Assembly (NCBI RefSeq): GCF_001746915.1
Contig: NZ_MJGC01000121.1
Coordinates: 100,634 to 164,633 of the forward strand
From: Desertifilum tharense IPPAS B-1220
Lineage (GTDB): Bacteria > Cyanobacteriota > Cyanobacteriia > Cyanobacteriales > Desertifilaceae
Direction: 5' to 3'
DNA length: 64,000 nucleotides
In this document: in pieces, positions 29,101 through 36,360 of the stretch
Layout: every line of letters begins with the position of its first letter
How positions within the stretch are numbered: position 1 is the first letter of the stretch
Program-made: the position numbers and the translations under genes
Notes under the pieces: model-generated
Database searches by the model: none
The model's input: only the letters and a program-made list of their open reading frames with translations
Told to the model about the DNA's origin: nothing

Positions 29101-31043
29101 TTCTCGCAACCAATGTCCCGGTTTATATCAAGGGTGACTTTAACCTGCACAGTGGCGGTGAAGAGTTTGAGCCTGTAAATGCAAGTAACTTTTACACTCG
29201 TTCCAATCGCAATACCAGCTTTGCCTGTCGCCAAAATCAGCGAGGCTGCACCGGATCGGGCGATAATTGGCGGCCTGCCACTGTTTTAGCAGATGCCATT
29301 ACCCTACTCTCTAGCGATTACCGTTATGGTTTCCGCAATGAGGGTGATTATGACCTCAGAAATAATCAAGGTCAAAGTTTTGTCAGATACGATCTTAATG
29401 GAGACGGAGACTTTGATGATTCCGTCACATTTAACGAAACAACCTTTCCGGGTACTCCCGATGCCCCTGTTGACCTGAATGGAAATGGTAATACAACTGA
29501 CACAAGTGTAGCTTTACTTGAGACAGAGGTTCCTGCAAAAGTAGCACGTCGGCTGAATGGCTTCTTTGACAATAACTTTGTCACTAGCCGCAACTTTTTA
29601 GACTCTGATTATCGTAACGTAGCTCGTTTCACAGGTGCAGACTTAGAGAAAAATAGTTCTTACTTCAATAATCTCGTTACGCCTGTTCAAAGACGAGTTT
29701 CTTTTCCTGAGTATTTAATGGAAGTTTGCCCAAAACTGCCAGTTTCTCAGTGTGGATCAAATGATTGGTTTGTCGATCCCAATCCAGCGGCTCCTAAAAA
29801 AGCCAAAGATGTAGTTGGACAAGCATTCGATATTGCTCAACACAAGTCAGGAACTACTAAAGAGCCTGCCGATCCAGCATATAGACGCTTTGCTCGCCGT
29901 GTAGCTTTCTTGCGAAATGATAATGCTGAGTTAGTTGATTCTACAAATGCTACTTTGGCTGCTAATGCGCGCCCATTTGTTCTGGGGATCTCTACATCTG
30001 GTAACATTCAATCATTCGCAACAGACGGAAGCATTACAAATGCTAGTAGTCAAATCCGTACTACAGATAACACTTTGTGGTTTAGAACTATTGGGACTGG
30101 ACCTCGCAACATAGGAAGCAATTTTGTGATTAACGCTTCTCGCGTAGTAGCAGATGTTTCGGGTACGCCAAGGCTAAAAGATCAGCCAATTGTTGCTCCA
30201 GTGTTACAACTTCAATTAACTACACGACTTAGCACTGGCGATCAAAACATTAATGCAGCTACAGGTAGTAACAGCTTGTTGAATTTCATGAATAGTAATG
30301 AAAATATAGCTGCAAACCAAACCAACTGGATGCCACACCCTCCTAGTACAGGAAACACCTACAACTTGATCCTGGCGGCTGGGGATACGCCTGGCCGACC
30401 TTTTGATAACAATGGTGGGGTCGCTAACTATGTCAGATTCTTGGAAAGTTGGAATCCCACAGCTACTGCTACCAGTGCAATTCCGACCCGTATTAGTGGT
30501 TCGCTCATCCAAATGAAACGCAGTTCTTATGCAACGGCTCCATTCCGGGTCATGATTCCAACAGCAGATTTAGCAAGCGGTACGTATAACCAAGCTCGTG
30601 GAATCTTTAACTATCCTCAGCGCTATCGCAAGCTCGATGATAGTACCAACGTTCTGCCTTACTACGATCCACCTACACGGAATTGGGGTTTTGATGTGGC
30701 ATTACTGAGCCAAGGACCTGACTTGTTCTCAACTCAGTTTACTTTGCCTCCAACCGCAGCCCCTAGCGACTTTTTCCGACAAGTCGGACGTGATGATGAA
30801 TGGGTAAGAGTTCTGCTCTGTGCTGCACAACCTGAAGCTTCTTTAGCAACGCCAGGAAATCCTAGCACTCCAATTCCAGGGGGCTATGTCCAACCCGGTA
30901 CGGACGATCCCACGCTTCTGACTCAATATGTAGATCCTCCGGGTGGAGGACTACCACAGCGTAACTACAAGTTTGCGATTAGCCGCGATCAACGTCCCAG
31001 ATGTAGTACCGAGCCAAATGCTGCATTAAGACAGCCATCCTAG
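26118..31043 (+). CDS. hpsA: HpsA-like giant secreted protein with pilin-like N-terminus
   Basis: A 1641-residue protein matching HpsA of the hormogonium polysaccharide (hps) locus in size, N-terminus and position before hpsBCD. A basic leader (RRRQATAG47) precedes FVLPTVVMMMLVVMLITTAM, a class III-like signal and membrane helix. The +5 residue is T52 in place of the usual glutamate. The rest is a large Asn/Thr/Pro-rich exported region with few charged clusters. Asp-rich loops that resemble calcium-binding sites are at about 180-188, 1092-1100 and 1119-1128. Known hps genes are needed for slime secretion and gliding. The protein's exact function is unknown; a pseudopilus tip role is my inference. 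Confidence 0.82.
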   Translation: MSNRKRFQAVPQPLRSLNKAIKAILNWLSRGLLNLGKPQRRRQATAGFVLPTVVMMMLVVMLITTAMVLRSFDRSKNANNVRVNEATLNAAAPALDRSRAKIKELFDSVQEGTPPDDRLIAEFNTNINKYTFGDEIPLKLVYDYSNGTQPDAPDGQINDITNPGAPLKETIKTAWKFPVDTDNNGKFDTFTLYSILFRTPGIDGNNNPDRRRNPLDARTPPMDDFVPPGCPSNATATSGWFKVNDILKKSIYVYAANVPITELPADLDTNNYEVFQGQSRGFSALEYQQDRTRIPLANNAIVYEDDLEILPGQGLDVNGRIFTNSNLLAGKTFAGDVRLRLVSSINSCYYAKEASEIVVGGNLAPGRVNDTTDQNAALIDFYQGRGVPPTTAQNLGADDKSTVEPGGSTLAYNTAAYEERIDLLVNAARLLPADQQPVPENQLRNYFKERTRRVPYKEVATGANPLIVNGTDYRTSPITNAGQAQAFLQTATGPARPPRTWMYPVDPANNNTFAGFANLQLNLIRPRATQPAQREGKEWRVGDRVFIGNNLPEFVYNETAQSFLRNDSQLLLAPSENRWHNRGSGMSDETRSRTSRVRTLDDLGDTGRDGYWERQAARDQIRLTDLFGGVRIVTGTGIYLPGNNDLSAPAAPFPPVAPALVPKRFTIWPDYLPMAKDHNDVFDTNGLLVNDTTNDRPYLRMRATAVYHYDKKPNTDPGDTYPYDVTNPDAETPEYQRPIACVSSYYDPTDAASSANTGTGAKSNNGIVYGWPGSDAGQTKSDLVNFLGNGALASNYRTILEYQSRLRYPNQQLVNPLLASAFAKINASTPNQLTLAETTALDTGICAISILNGAAPNAGLPIQNDNIREVTLLDARQVRAIEGSDGVDGNYDLSIEERQPLEIRATALDLGAMRQRLFGSGDTTDSRQEYMIPNTGIIYATREDAIPDQSNPTSLGVSASDSILDPNRRPNAIILENGSNLSRDTNYRQEEKGLILATNVPVYIKGDFNLHSGGEEFEPVNASNFYTRSNRNTSFACRQNQRGCTGSGDNWRPATVLADAITLLSSDYRYGFRNEGDYDLRNNQGQSFVRYDLNGDGDFDDSVTFNETTFPGTPDAPVDLNGNGNTTDTSVALLETEVPAKVARRLNGFFDNNFVTSRNFLDSDYRNVARFTGADLEKNSSYFNNLVTPVQRRVSFPEYLMEVCPKLPVSQCGSNDWFVDPNPAAPKKAKDVVGQAFDIAQHKSGTTKEPADPAYRRFARRVAFLRNDNAELVDSTNATLAANARPFVLGISTSGNIQSFATDGSITNASSQIRTTDNTLWFRTIGTGPRNIGSNFVINASRVVADVSGTPRLKDQPIVAPVLQLQLTTRLSTGDQNINAATGSNSLLNFMNSNENIAANQTNWMPHPPSTGNTYNLILAAGDTPGRPFDNNGGVANYVRFLESWNPTATATSAIPTRISGSLIQMKRSSYATAPFRVMIPTADLASGTYNQARGIFNYPQRYRKLDDSTNVLPYYDPPTRNWGFDVALLSQGPDLFSTQFTLPPTAAPSDFFRQVGRDDEWVRVLLCAAQPEASLATPGNPSTPIPGGYVQPGTDDPTLLTQYVDPPGGGLPQRNYKFAISRDQRPRCSTEPNAALRQPS

Positions 31044-31096
31044 TCAAGTTGATCGTTTCTACCCGCACTCAAAAAAGCCTGATTTGGTGATAGCTC

Positions 31097-31915
31097 ATGA
31101 CGACCCACAAACATCAATCAATTTCGAGTTCAGCTAGTGACTCAGGGTTTACTCTTTTAGAGTCCTTGATGGCGATTGTGATATTGACTATCATGCTTGT
31201 CGGTGTTGCCCCCTTTATCGTGCTAGCTACAGCAACACGGGTACAAGCAAGGCGGGTAGAAATGGCAACCCAGGCCGCAAGAGCCTATATCGATGGAGTC
31301 AGAACAGGCGCTATTCCTCCTCCAAATGCGATCGTTGAGGTACCGAGTTTTACAACTTCAGGTACAAACAATCAATTCGATGCTCAAAATAGACTGGCAT
31401 TCGCGAATAAGGAAACTCCTAACCCTGGCTTATTGCCTGCGACTTGTGTCAAAGATAACCCAACAACTTACCCTTATTGCTTTAACCCTCCTGCTCCGGT
31501 AGCAGCCAATGCAAGCAATATGTCGCTGTATTGCGTTGATTATGACGGTGGGGGCTGCTCTCGCAATAGTGCCGCAGACATGATCGTACAGGCTTATCGT
31601 AGTTCTAGCGTTGCCCCTGGCAGTTTAACTACACCAGCTCAACGAGATGCGGAAAATGCGAGAGGATATTTGCTTAGTATTCGAGTTTATCGAGCTGATG
31701 CTTTTGCTAATAATGATCCTCTATTAAAAAGTGAGGGTGGTTCAAGTGTCAGGCAACGAAGTTCAGGGGCTAGCCTGAATCGCAAGGCACCATTGATAGA
31801 ACTAATGGCAGAAATTTCCAGCCGGACAGAACGTCCCCAAAATCAGCCAGGGACAACCTTTAGCAATTTTTGCGATCGCTTTGGCAGAAATCCCTATGGC
31901 GGTGAATGCAAGTAA
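31097..31915 (+). CDS. hpsB: HpsB-like minor pseudopilin
   Basis: A 272-residue protein with a type IV prepilin signal, cleaved at SG/FTLLES, so the mature chain has the conserved E5. The helix SLMAIVILTIMLVGVAPFIVLA follows. The C-terminal globular part contains six or more cysteines, suggesting disulfides outside the membrane. It lies 53 bases after hpsA and is followed by a second pseudopilin. It is most like GspI/PilV-type minor pilins. Processing by prepilin peptidase and incorporation into a pseudopilus are expected. Confidence 0.82.
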   Translation: MTTHKHQSISSSASDSGFTLLESLMAIVILTIMLVGVAPFIVLATATRVQARRVEMATQAARAYIDGVRTGAIPPPNAIVEVPSFTTSGTNNQFDAQNRLAFANKETPNPGLLPATCVKDNPTTYPYCFNPPAPVAANASNMSLYCVDYDGGGCSRNSAADMIVQAYRSSSVAPGSLTTPAQRDAENARGYLLSIRVYRADAFANNDPLLKSEGGSSVRQRSSGASLNRKAPLIELMAEISSRTERPQNQPGTTFSNFCDRFGRNPYGGECK

Positions 31916-31970
31916 TTCTTGTTTCAATTTAAGGCACCTAAGCAGAGTCATCATCAGGAGAAACAGCAGA

Positions 31971-33140
31971 ATGAAAAGGTTCTTAAAGGCACTGCTGAGA
32001 CGGCAGGTAGAACAGATTAAGCAGTTTCATAAAACCAACGGTTTTACGATGATTGAACTGCTTGTTGCTCTAGTTATTGCAACAATTATGGTGTCGGCTT
32101 TACTCGGATTCGTGGTTGATATTCTCAATTCAGATCGCCGCGAACAAGCTAAAGCGATCAGCGAACAGGAGATTCAGGCAGCCCTCGACTATATTGCTAG
32201 AGACCTAGAGCAAGCAATTTTTATCTATGATGCTGACGGGATCTATGGGGGTGGGACTTCCCCTTCACCAACTCTTACAGGTATTTTGTCTCAGATTCCA
32301 GGATTTACAAATACAGCTAATACACAGCAACGGGTTCCTGTACTGGTTTTCTGGAAGCGTACCTTTTTAGCAAGAGATCAATCATTTCCAATTCCTAATG
32401 CACCGAACCGTCGTATAGGACAATTAGCTTTATTTCCTAATTTGCAATTTACTGAGCAAGATTACCAGGTCTACTCTTTAGTTGTTTACTATCAAATGAG
32501 AGATAATCCAGGAACCTGTACAAATAGCACTTGGTCGTGTACCAGTCGTATTGGTCGCCTAGAACTTCGGGGTGGAGTTCCACAACCATTTATACCTGGT
32601 TATACATCCCCAATTCGCAGGGTAGAAGGAACACCCCCAGTAGATATAGAATATGCTCTACCTCCTAGTCCTGGCTTTATGCCATTTAATCCGAGCGCCG
32701 ATGGTCGCACTCTAAGAGAAAAAATGGACAAATGGAGAAAACATCCTACGGAAGTGATTAATGAGAGTCAACTTTTGACTCTAGTTGACTATATCGATCA
32801 AACTCCCTTTGATCGTTCTGTATTAGCCGGAACAGCACCAACTGTAGCCCCCGCACCTCAGAGATGTAGCGATCAAGAGCAGATGGTTCCTCGATATAGT
32901 AGTCTGCCTCCCAATTTCAATGATTTTCCAGGAAGTTTTTATGCCTGTATTCGCTACGACCCTAGTAATCCAGGTGCAGAAGCAAACAACCGAGTTGCAA
33001 CCGTTTTTCTCCGAGGAAATGCTCTAGCTCGGATTTCTTCAAAGACATCACCTCCTGAATATAGCGAGAGACAATCAGCCTTTTTCCCAACTAATAGTAT
33101 GCGGATAGAAACACGGGGTAATTTAACCCTAGTTGAATAA
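31971..33140 (+). CDS. hpsC: HpsC-like minor pseudopilin
   Basis: A 389-residue GspJ/PilW-like protein. The ATG at 31971 follows AGGAG; the frame upstream runs back into hpsB and is not used. The prepilin site is NG/FTMIELL with E5, followed by VALVIATIMVSALLGFVVDIL. The globular part has scattered cysteines and a conserved-looking AALDYIARDLEQAIFIYD just after the helix, typical of PilW/GspJ. It is the third gene in the hps run, 55 bases after hpsB. Confidence 0.82.
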   Translation: MKRFLKALLRRQVEQIKQFHKTNGFTMIELLVALVIATIMVSALLGFVVDILNSDRREQAKAISEQEIQAALDYIARDLEQAIFIYDADGIYGGGTSPSPTLTGILSQIPGFTNTANTQQRVPVLVFWKRTFLARDQSFPIPNAPNRRIGQLALFPNLQFTEQDYQVYSLVVYYQMRDNPGTCTNSTWSCTSRIGRLELRGGVPQPFIPGYTSPIRRVEGTPPVDIEYALPPSPGFMPFNPSADGRTLREKMDKWRKHPTEVINESQLLTLVDYIDQTPFDRSVLAGTAPTVAPAPQRCSDQEQMVPRYSSLPPNFNDFPGSFYACIRYDPSNPGAEANNRVATVFLRGNALARISSKTSPPEYSERQSAFFPTNSMRIETRGNLTLVE

Positions 33141-33177
33141 TATTAAGCTTAAGGTAAAGCAACTCTAGAGGTGATTT

Positions 33178-33921
33178 ATGAATTATCTAATTTTACTCAC
33201 AAGAAAATGGCGACGAAGTAGTGATTCAGGATTTACGCTCTTAGAGTTGCTGGTAGTTATTGCAATGGCTGCTATTATGGCGGCGATCGCAGCACCAGGT
33301 TGGCTATCTTTTACCAATCAGCAGCGAGTCAATGTAGTGCGCGAGGAGGTTTTTAGAGCTTTGCAAGACGCTCAGAGGGAAGCTCGTCGAACGAAGTTGA
33401 GTTACAGTGTCAGCTTACGAGTAGAACCGCCTGGGCCTACCAATAATAATCAAGCCACGCCTCAAATCGCAATTCATCAAGATACTGTTAGAGTTTCAGA
33501 TTTAACGCCGAATAGCTGGAAAAATCTAGGAATTGGTTCTGGAGTACAGCCTAACCAGATTATTCTGTATAGTAACTTGCAAACTAATATAGATCCGCCT
33601 TCTCCCGGAACAACTAATGCCAAAAATCGTGTTCGGGATAGTGTTGCAGTTAACACCTATCCTCAGCCCATACCTCCTGATGGACCCATAACTATTACCT
33701 TCGATCAACAGGGTATTCTTGCCCCTCTGACAGGTCCAATACTGACAAGCGTTAGTCCTCCTAGAGAGGTGGGCTTGTTAATTGGTGTAGGTATGCCTTC
33801 TAGTCCTGGAAGTATCCGACCTACTATTGGTAGCCAGCGCTGTGTGGTGGTGACAACGTTACTTGGAGCAATGGAAGCCCGACAAGGCGAACAATGCAAT
33901 CCTTGGCCAACAACGCCTTAA
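33178..33921 (+). CDS. hpsD: HpsD-like GspH/FimT pseudopilin
   Basis: A 247-residue GspH/FimT-type protein. The prepilin site is SG/FTLLELL with E5, and the helix VVIAMAAIMAAIAAPGWLSF includes the kink proline of GspH proteins. After the helix comes the family pattern REEVFRALQDAQREARRTK. The C-terminal domain has two cysteines. The gene follows hpsC by 37 bases and has AGAGGTGATTT before its ATG. Confidence 0.82.
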   Translation: MNYLILLTRKWRRSSDSGFTLLELLVVIAMAAIMAAIAAPGWLSFTNQQRVNVVREEVFRALQDAQREARRTKLSYSVSLRVEPPGPTNNNQATPQIAIHQDTVRVSDLTPNSWKNLGIGSGVQPNQIILYSNLQTNIDPPSPGTTNAKNRVRDSVAVNTYPQPIPPDGPITITFDQQGILAPLTGPILTSVSPPREVGLLIGVGMPSSPGSIRPTIGSQRCVVVTTLLGAMEARQGEQCNPWPTTP

Positions 33922-33988
33922 ATGATATGTTACTTCGGTTGAAAAATTGGGAACCCTGAGATTAGTCAAAAATTGATTCAGGGTGAGT

Positions 33989-34564
33989 ATGAAAAACTAC
34001 TGCAAGTTGACCAGCAATCTACGTAAAAATTCGGTTGCTGGTTTTACTATGGTTGAACTGCTGACCGCGATCGCAACCATTGGTGTCTTAAGCGCGATCG
34101 CAACTCCGAGTTGGCGAACCTTTGTGGAAAATCAACAACTCAACGCCGCCCAAGAACGCGCCTATTATGGGTTACGGGAAGCTCAAAGCCAAGCTAAACT
34201 AACTAAAAGCAACTGGCAAATGAGTATCCGAGAAACCACTGTTGAGGGTAAAGCGATCGCCCAATGGACCATTCATCCCGTCTACCCCTCAAACTTCAAT
34301 CTGCATCAACTCAATACTTGGCAAAACTTCAACCCCGAAGTTACCATTGACCCCGATCACAGCACCCTATACCGTCATCCTAGCGGCATTAACCAAGGGA
34401 TCTGGCGGATGCAGTTTAACCACCACGGCCATCCTAATGGACAGCTTGGACGCATTACCCTATCTTCCCGCCGATCCAAAGCCAGCCGCCATCGCTGTAT
34501 TTTTACATCTACTTTAATTGGAACTTTGCGAACCGAGCGCGATCGCGCCTGTCGCAAAACCTAA
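33989..34564 (+). CDS. additional GspH/FimT-like pseudopilin
   Basis: A 191-residue paralogue of the preceding gene (AG/FTMVELLTAIATIGVLSAIATPSWRTF, then YGLREAQSQAKLTK). It has E5 and two C-terminal cysteines. The ATG at 33989 is chosen over a GTG two codons upstream. It is the fifth gene of the hps run and closes it; no glycosyltransferase genes follow. Its base use is closer to the surrounding chromosome (two HIP1 sites in the first 120 bases) than to hpsA-C, so its history may differ. Confidence 0.8.
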   Translation: MKNYCKLTSNLRKNSVAGFTMVELLTAIATIGVLSAIATPSWRTFVENQQLNAAQERAYYGLREAQSQAKLTKSNWQMSIRETTVEGKAIAQWTIHPVYPSNFNLHQLNTWQNFNPEVTIDPDHSTLYRHPSGINQGIWRMQFNHHGHPNGQLGRITLSSRRSKASRHRCIFTSTLIGTLRTERDRACRKT

Positions 34565-34569
34565 AGACT

Positions 34570-35316
34570 TCATTCCTGGGCTAAAAACTCCAAATAGCCA
34601 CGACTCAACTCTTTGACGGCCAACTCATAGAACCGTTGACCGTGTTCGGGAGTCGCCAAAGCTGGATTAGAACCCATTCTGCCATCGGGATAGCGGCGGC
34701 GAAAATCTGTAGAACCAAAAATTCCGTGACCCGAATTCACCTCAGAAGCCAGTTCCCCTTGTTTAATTGCTTCTGGATAGACATACTGAGTCAGCGCCAC
34801 CTCACTCGGCGTTGCATGAGAACCTTCTTGATTACCGTATAACTCCTTGGCTAACTGATACACCCCGCTACACATATACCAGTTTGCCACCCGACATTGC
34901 ACCCGATCCGCTTGGGGTAAACGCAACCCTTCGAGATGGTAATAAGTCTCCGCAAAAGCAGCTTTGAGGGTTGCCACATTGCCGCCATGACCGTTAATAA
35001 AGAAGAACTTAGTAAACCCTGCCTGTACCAAACAGGTGAGAGAGTCTTGAATCACAGCAATCAGCGTACTCGGTCGCAGGCTGATTGTACCGGGGAAACG
35101 GGTATGGTGCAAAGCCATCCCTACATTAATTGTCGGGCCAATCATCGCGTTTACCGCCTCGCCAACCCCTTTGGCGATCGCCTCTGCACAAATCGCATCC
35201 GTCCCAATTAACCCCGTCGGGCCATGCTGTTCGGTCGATCCAATCGGGATAATGATTCCAGGCGATCGCGCTAAATACGCCTCAACCTCTGGCCAACTGC
35301 TTAAATGTAATAACAT
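34570..35316 (-). CDS. creatininase-family amidohydrolase 1
   Basis: A 248-residue creatininase/MftE-fold protein. The frame continues upstream, but MLLHLSSWPEVEAYL at 35316 is the natural start and lies 17 bases after the second creatininase gene. Metal ligands are visible in GSTEQHGP and GTDA, then INGHGGN and a late glutamate in NQEGSHAT. Family members hydrolyse cyclic amides (creatinine), formamides of riboflavin/FapyP type, or act on peptides; the substrate is unknown here. Convergent with the last pseudopilin gene with five bases between. Confidence 0.88.
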   Translation of the reverse strand: MLLHLSSWPEVEAYLARSPGIIIPIGSTEQHGPTGLIGTDAICAEAIAKGVGEAVNAMIGPTINVGMALHHTRFPGTISLRPSTLIAVIQDSLTCLVQAGFTKFFFINGHGGNVATLKAAFAETYYHLEGLRLPQADRVQCRVANWYMCSGVYQLAKELYGNQEGSHATPSEVALTQYVYPEAIKQGELASEVNSGHGIFGSTDFRRRYPDGRMGSNPALATPEHGQRFYELAVKELSRGYLEFLAQE

Positions 35317-35333
35317 AACGCGATAGTCCCAAG

Positions 35334-36137
35334 CTAAACCGCAGGCTGACGAAACTGATAGATATCTTGGATCGCTCTTACCCAACCATCTGAAACTGAT
35401 TCTAACAAGCGATCGCCCTTTTCCCGCGTGGCCGTAGTCGCATCGCCAACCACCCCACTTTTCGTAATATCGCGCGTCACCCAAGCAAAGGGTAACTTTC
35501 CCTCTAGGCTTAATAAACTATCCGGTGGCAGTTCTGGGGGATATTCCGCCACCGCCCGATCCATTTTCACCTGTTCCGGTAATAACGAGAGCAACACGCT
35601 GGTTTCTGCATCGCCTGCGTGAATTCCCTGTTCCAATTCTTGGGGGGACAGCAACTCCCTAGCAATGTGCGGCACCCGCCAGGTAAACAGGGGAAAGATC
35701 GTAAAATCGGGGTACTTAACATGCAAATCTCGCGCCACAATTTCCATGACTTGCGGTTGTCCCCCGTGGGCGTTCATCAGCACCAGTTTGCGGAACCCTG
35801 CCCGATAAATACTTTCCGCCACCTCGGTTAGAACCGCCATCAGGGTTTGGGCGCTGAGGGTAATTGTACCGGGAAAATGCCAATGCTCGTTAGATTTGCC
35901 ATAATACAAGGGCGCTAAGGCATAGGCGGGAATCTGCGGATCGAGTTTGGCTAGCGCCTTACCAATGACGCCGACTGCGATCGCGCTATCGACAATAATG
36001 GGTAAATGGGGGCCATGCTGTTCCACCGCCCCTACAGGCTGAATAATCACCGTATTCGCCTTATCGGGCATTTCCTGAATATCTGTCCAAGTCAGGTAGG
36101 GAAAAAAGCGTTCTGGCGGGATAAAACTATGCAACAT
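35334..36137 (-). CDS. creatininase-family amidohydrolase 2
   Basis: A 267-residue paralogue of the next gene on the strand. It shows GAVEQHGPHLP, VDSAIA, MNAHGGQP and IHAGDAETS, the same metal-site order. The two genes are 17 bases apart and probably co-transcribed. Sequence identity between them is modest, so this is an old duplication or two different substrates. A GTAGGTTGGGTT repeat array follows upstream. Confidence 0.88.
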   Translation of the reverse strand: MLHSFIPPERFFPYLTWTDIQEMPDKANTVIIQPVGAVEQHGPHLPIIVDSAIAVGVIGKALAKLDPQIPAYALAPLYYGKSNEHWHFPGTITLSAQTLMAVLTEVAESIYRAGFRKLVLMNAHGGQPQVMEIVARDLHVKYPDFTIFPLFTWRVPHIARELLSPQELEQGIHAGDAETSVLLSLLPEQVKMDRAVAEYPPELPPDSLLSLEGKLPFAWVTRDITKSGVVGDATTATREKGDRLLESVSDGWVRAIQDIYQFRQPAV

Positions 36138-36192
36138 ATCAAATTGTTCTACAGATGAAATTTAAGGTGGAGTCTTGCGAAATTCAACATTA

Positions 36193-36360
36193 GCTAGGGT
36201 TTTGTTGGGTTTCGTGCCTCAACCCAACCTACGCGAGTTCAGAAATTTAAGAGGGTTTCTTCGCCGGTTCTTCATGGCTAGGGTGGTGTTGGGTTTCGTG
36301 CCTCAACCCAACCTACGCGAGTTCAGAAATTTAAGAGGGTTTCTTCGCGGGTTCTCCATA
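36193..36360. repeat. two tandem 84-bp units containing the end of cydB
   Basis: Unit 1 starts at 36193 and unit 2 at 36277; they differ at only a few bases. Each holds a half copy of the GTAGGTTGGGTT element plus about 40 bases equal to the 3' end of cydB. The live cydB stop codon lies in unit 2; unit 1 carries a dead copy of the last ten codons. Confidence 0.85.
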
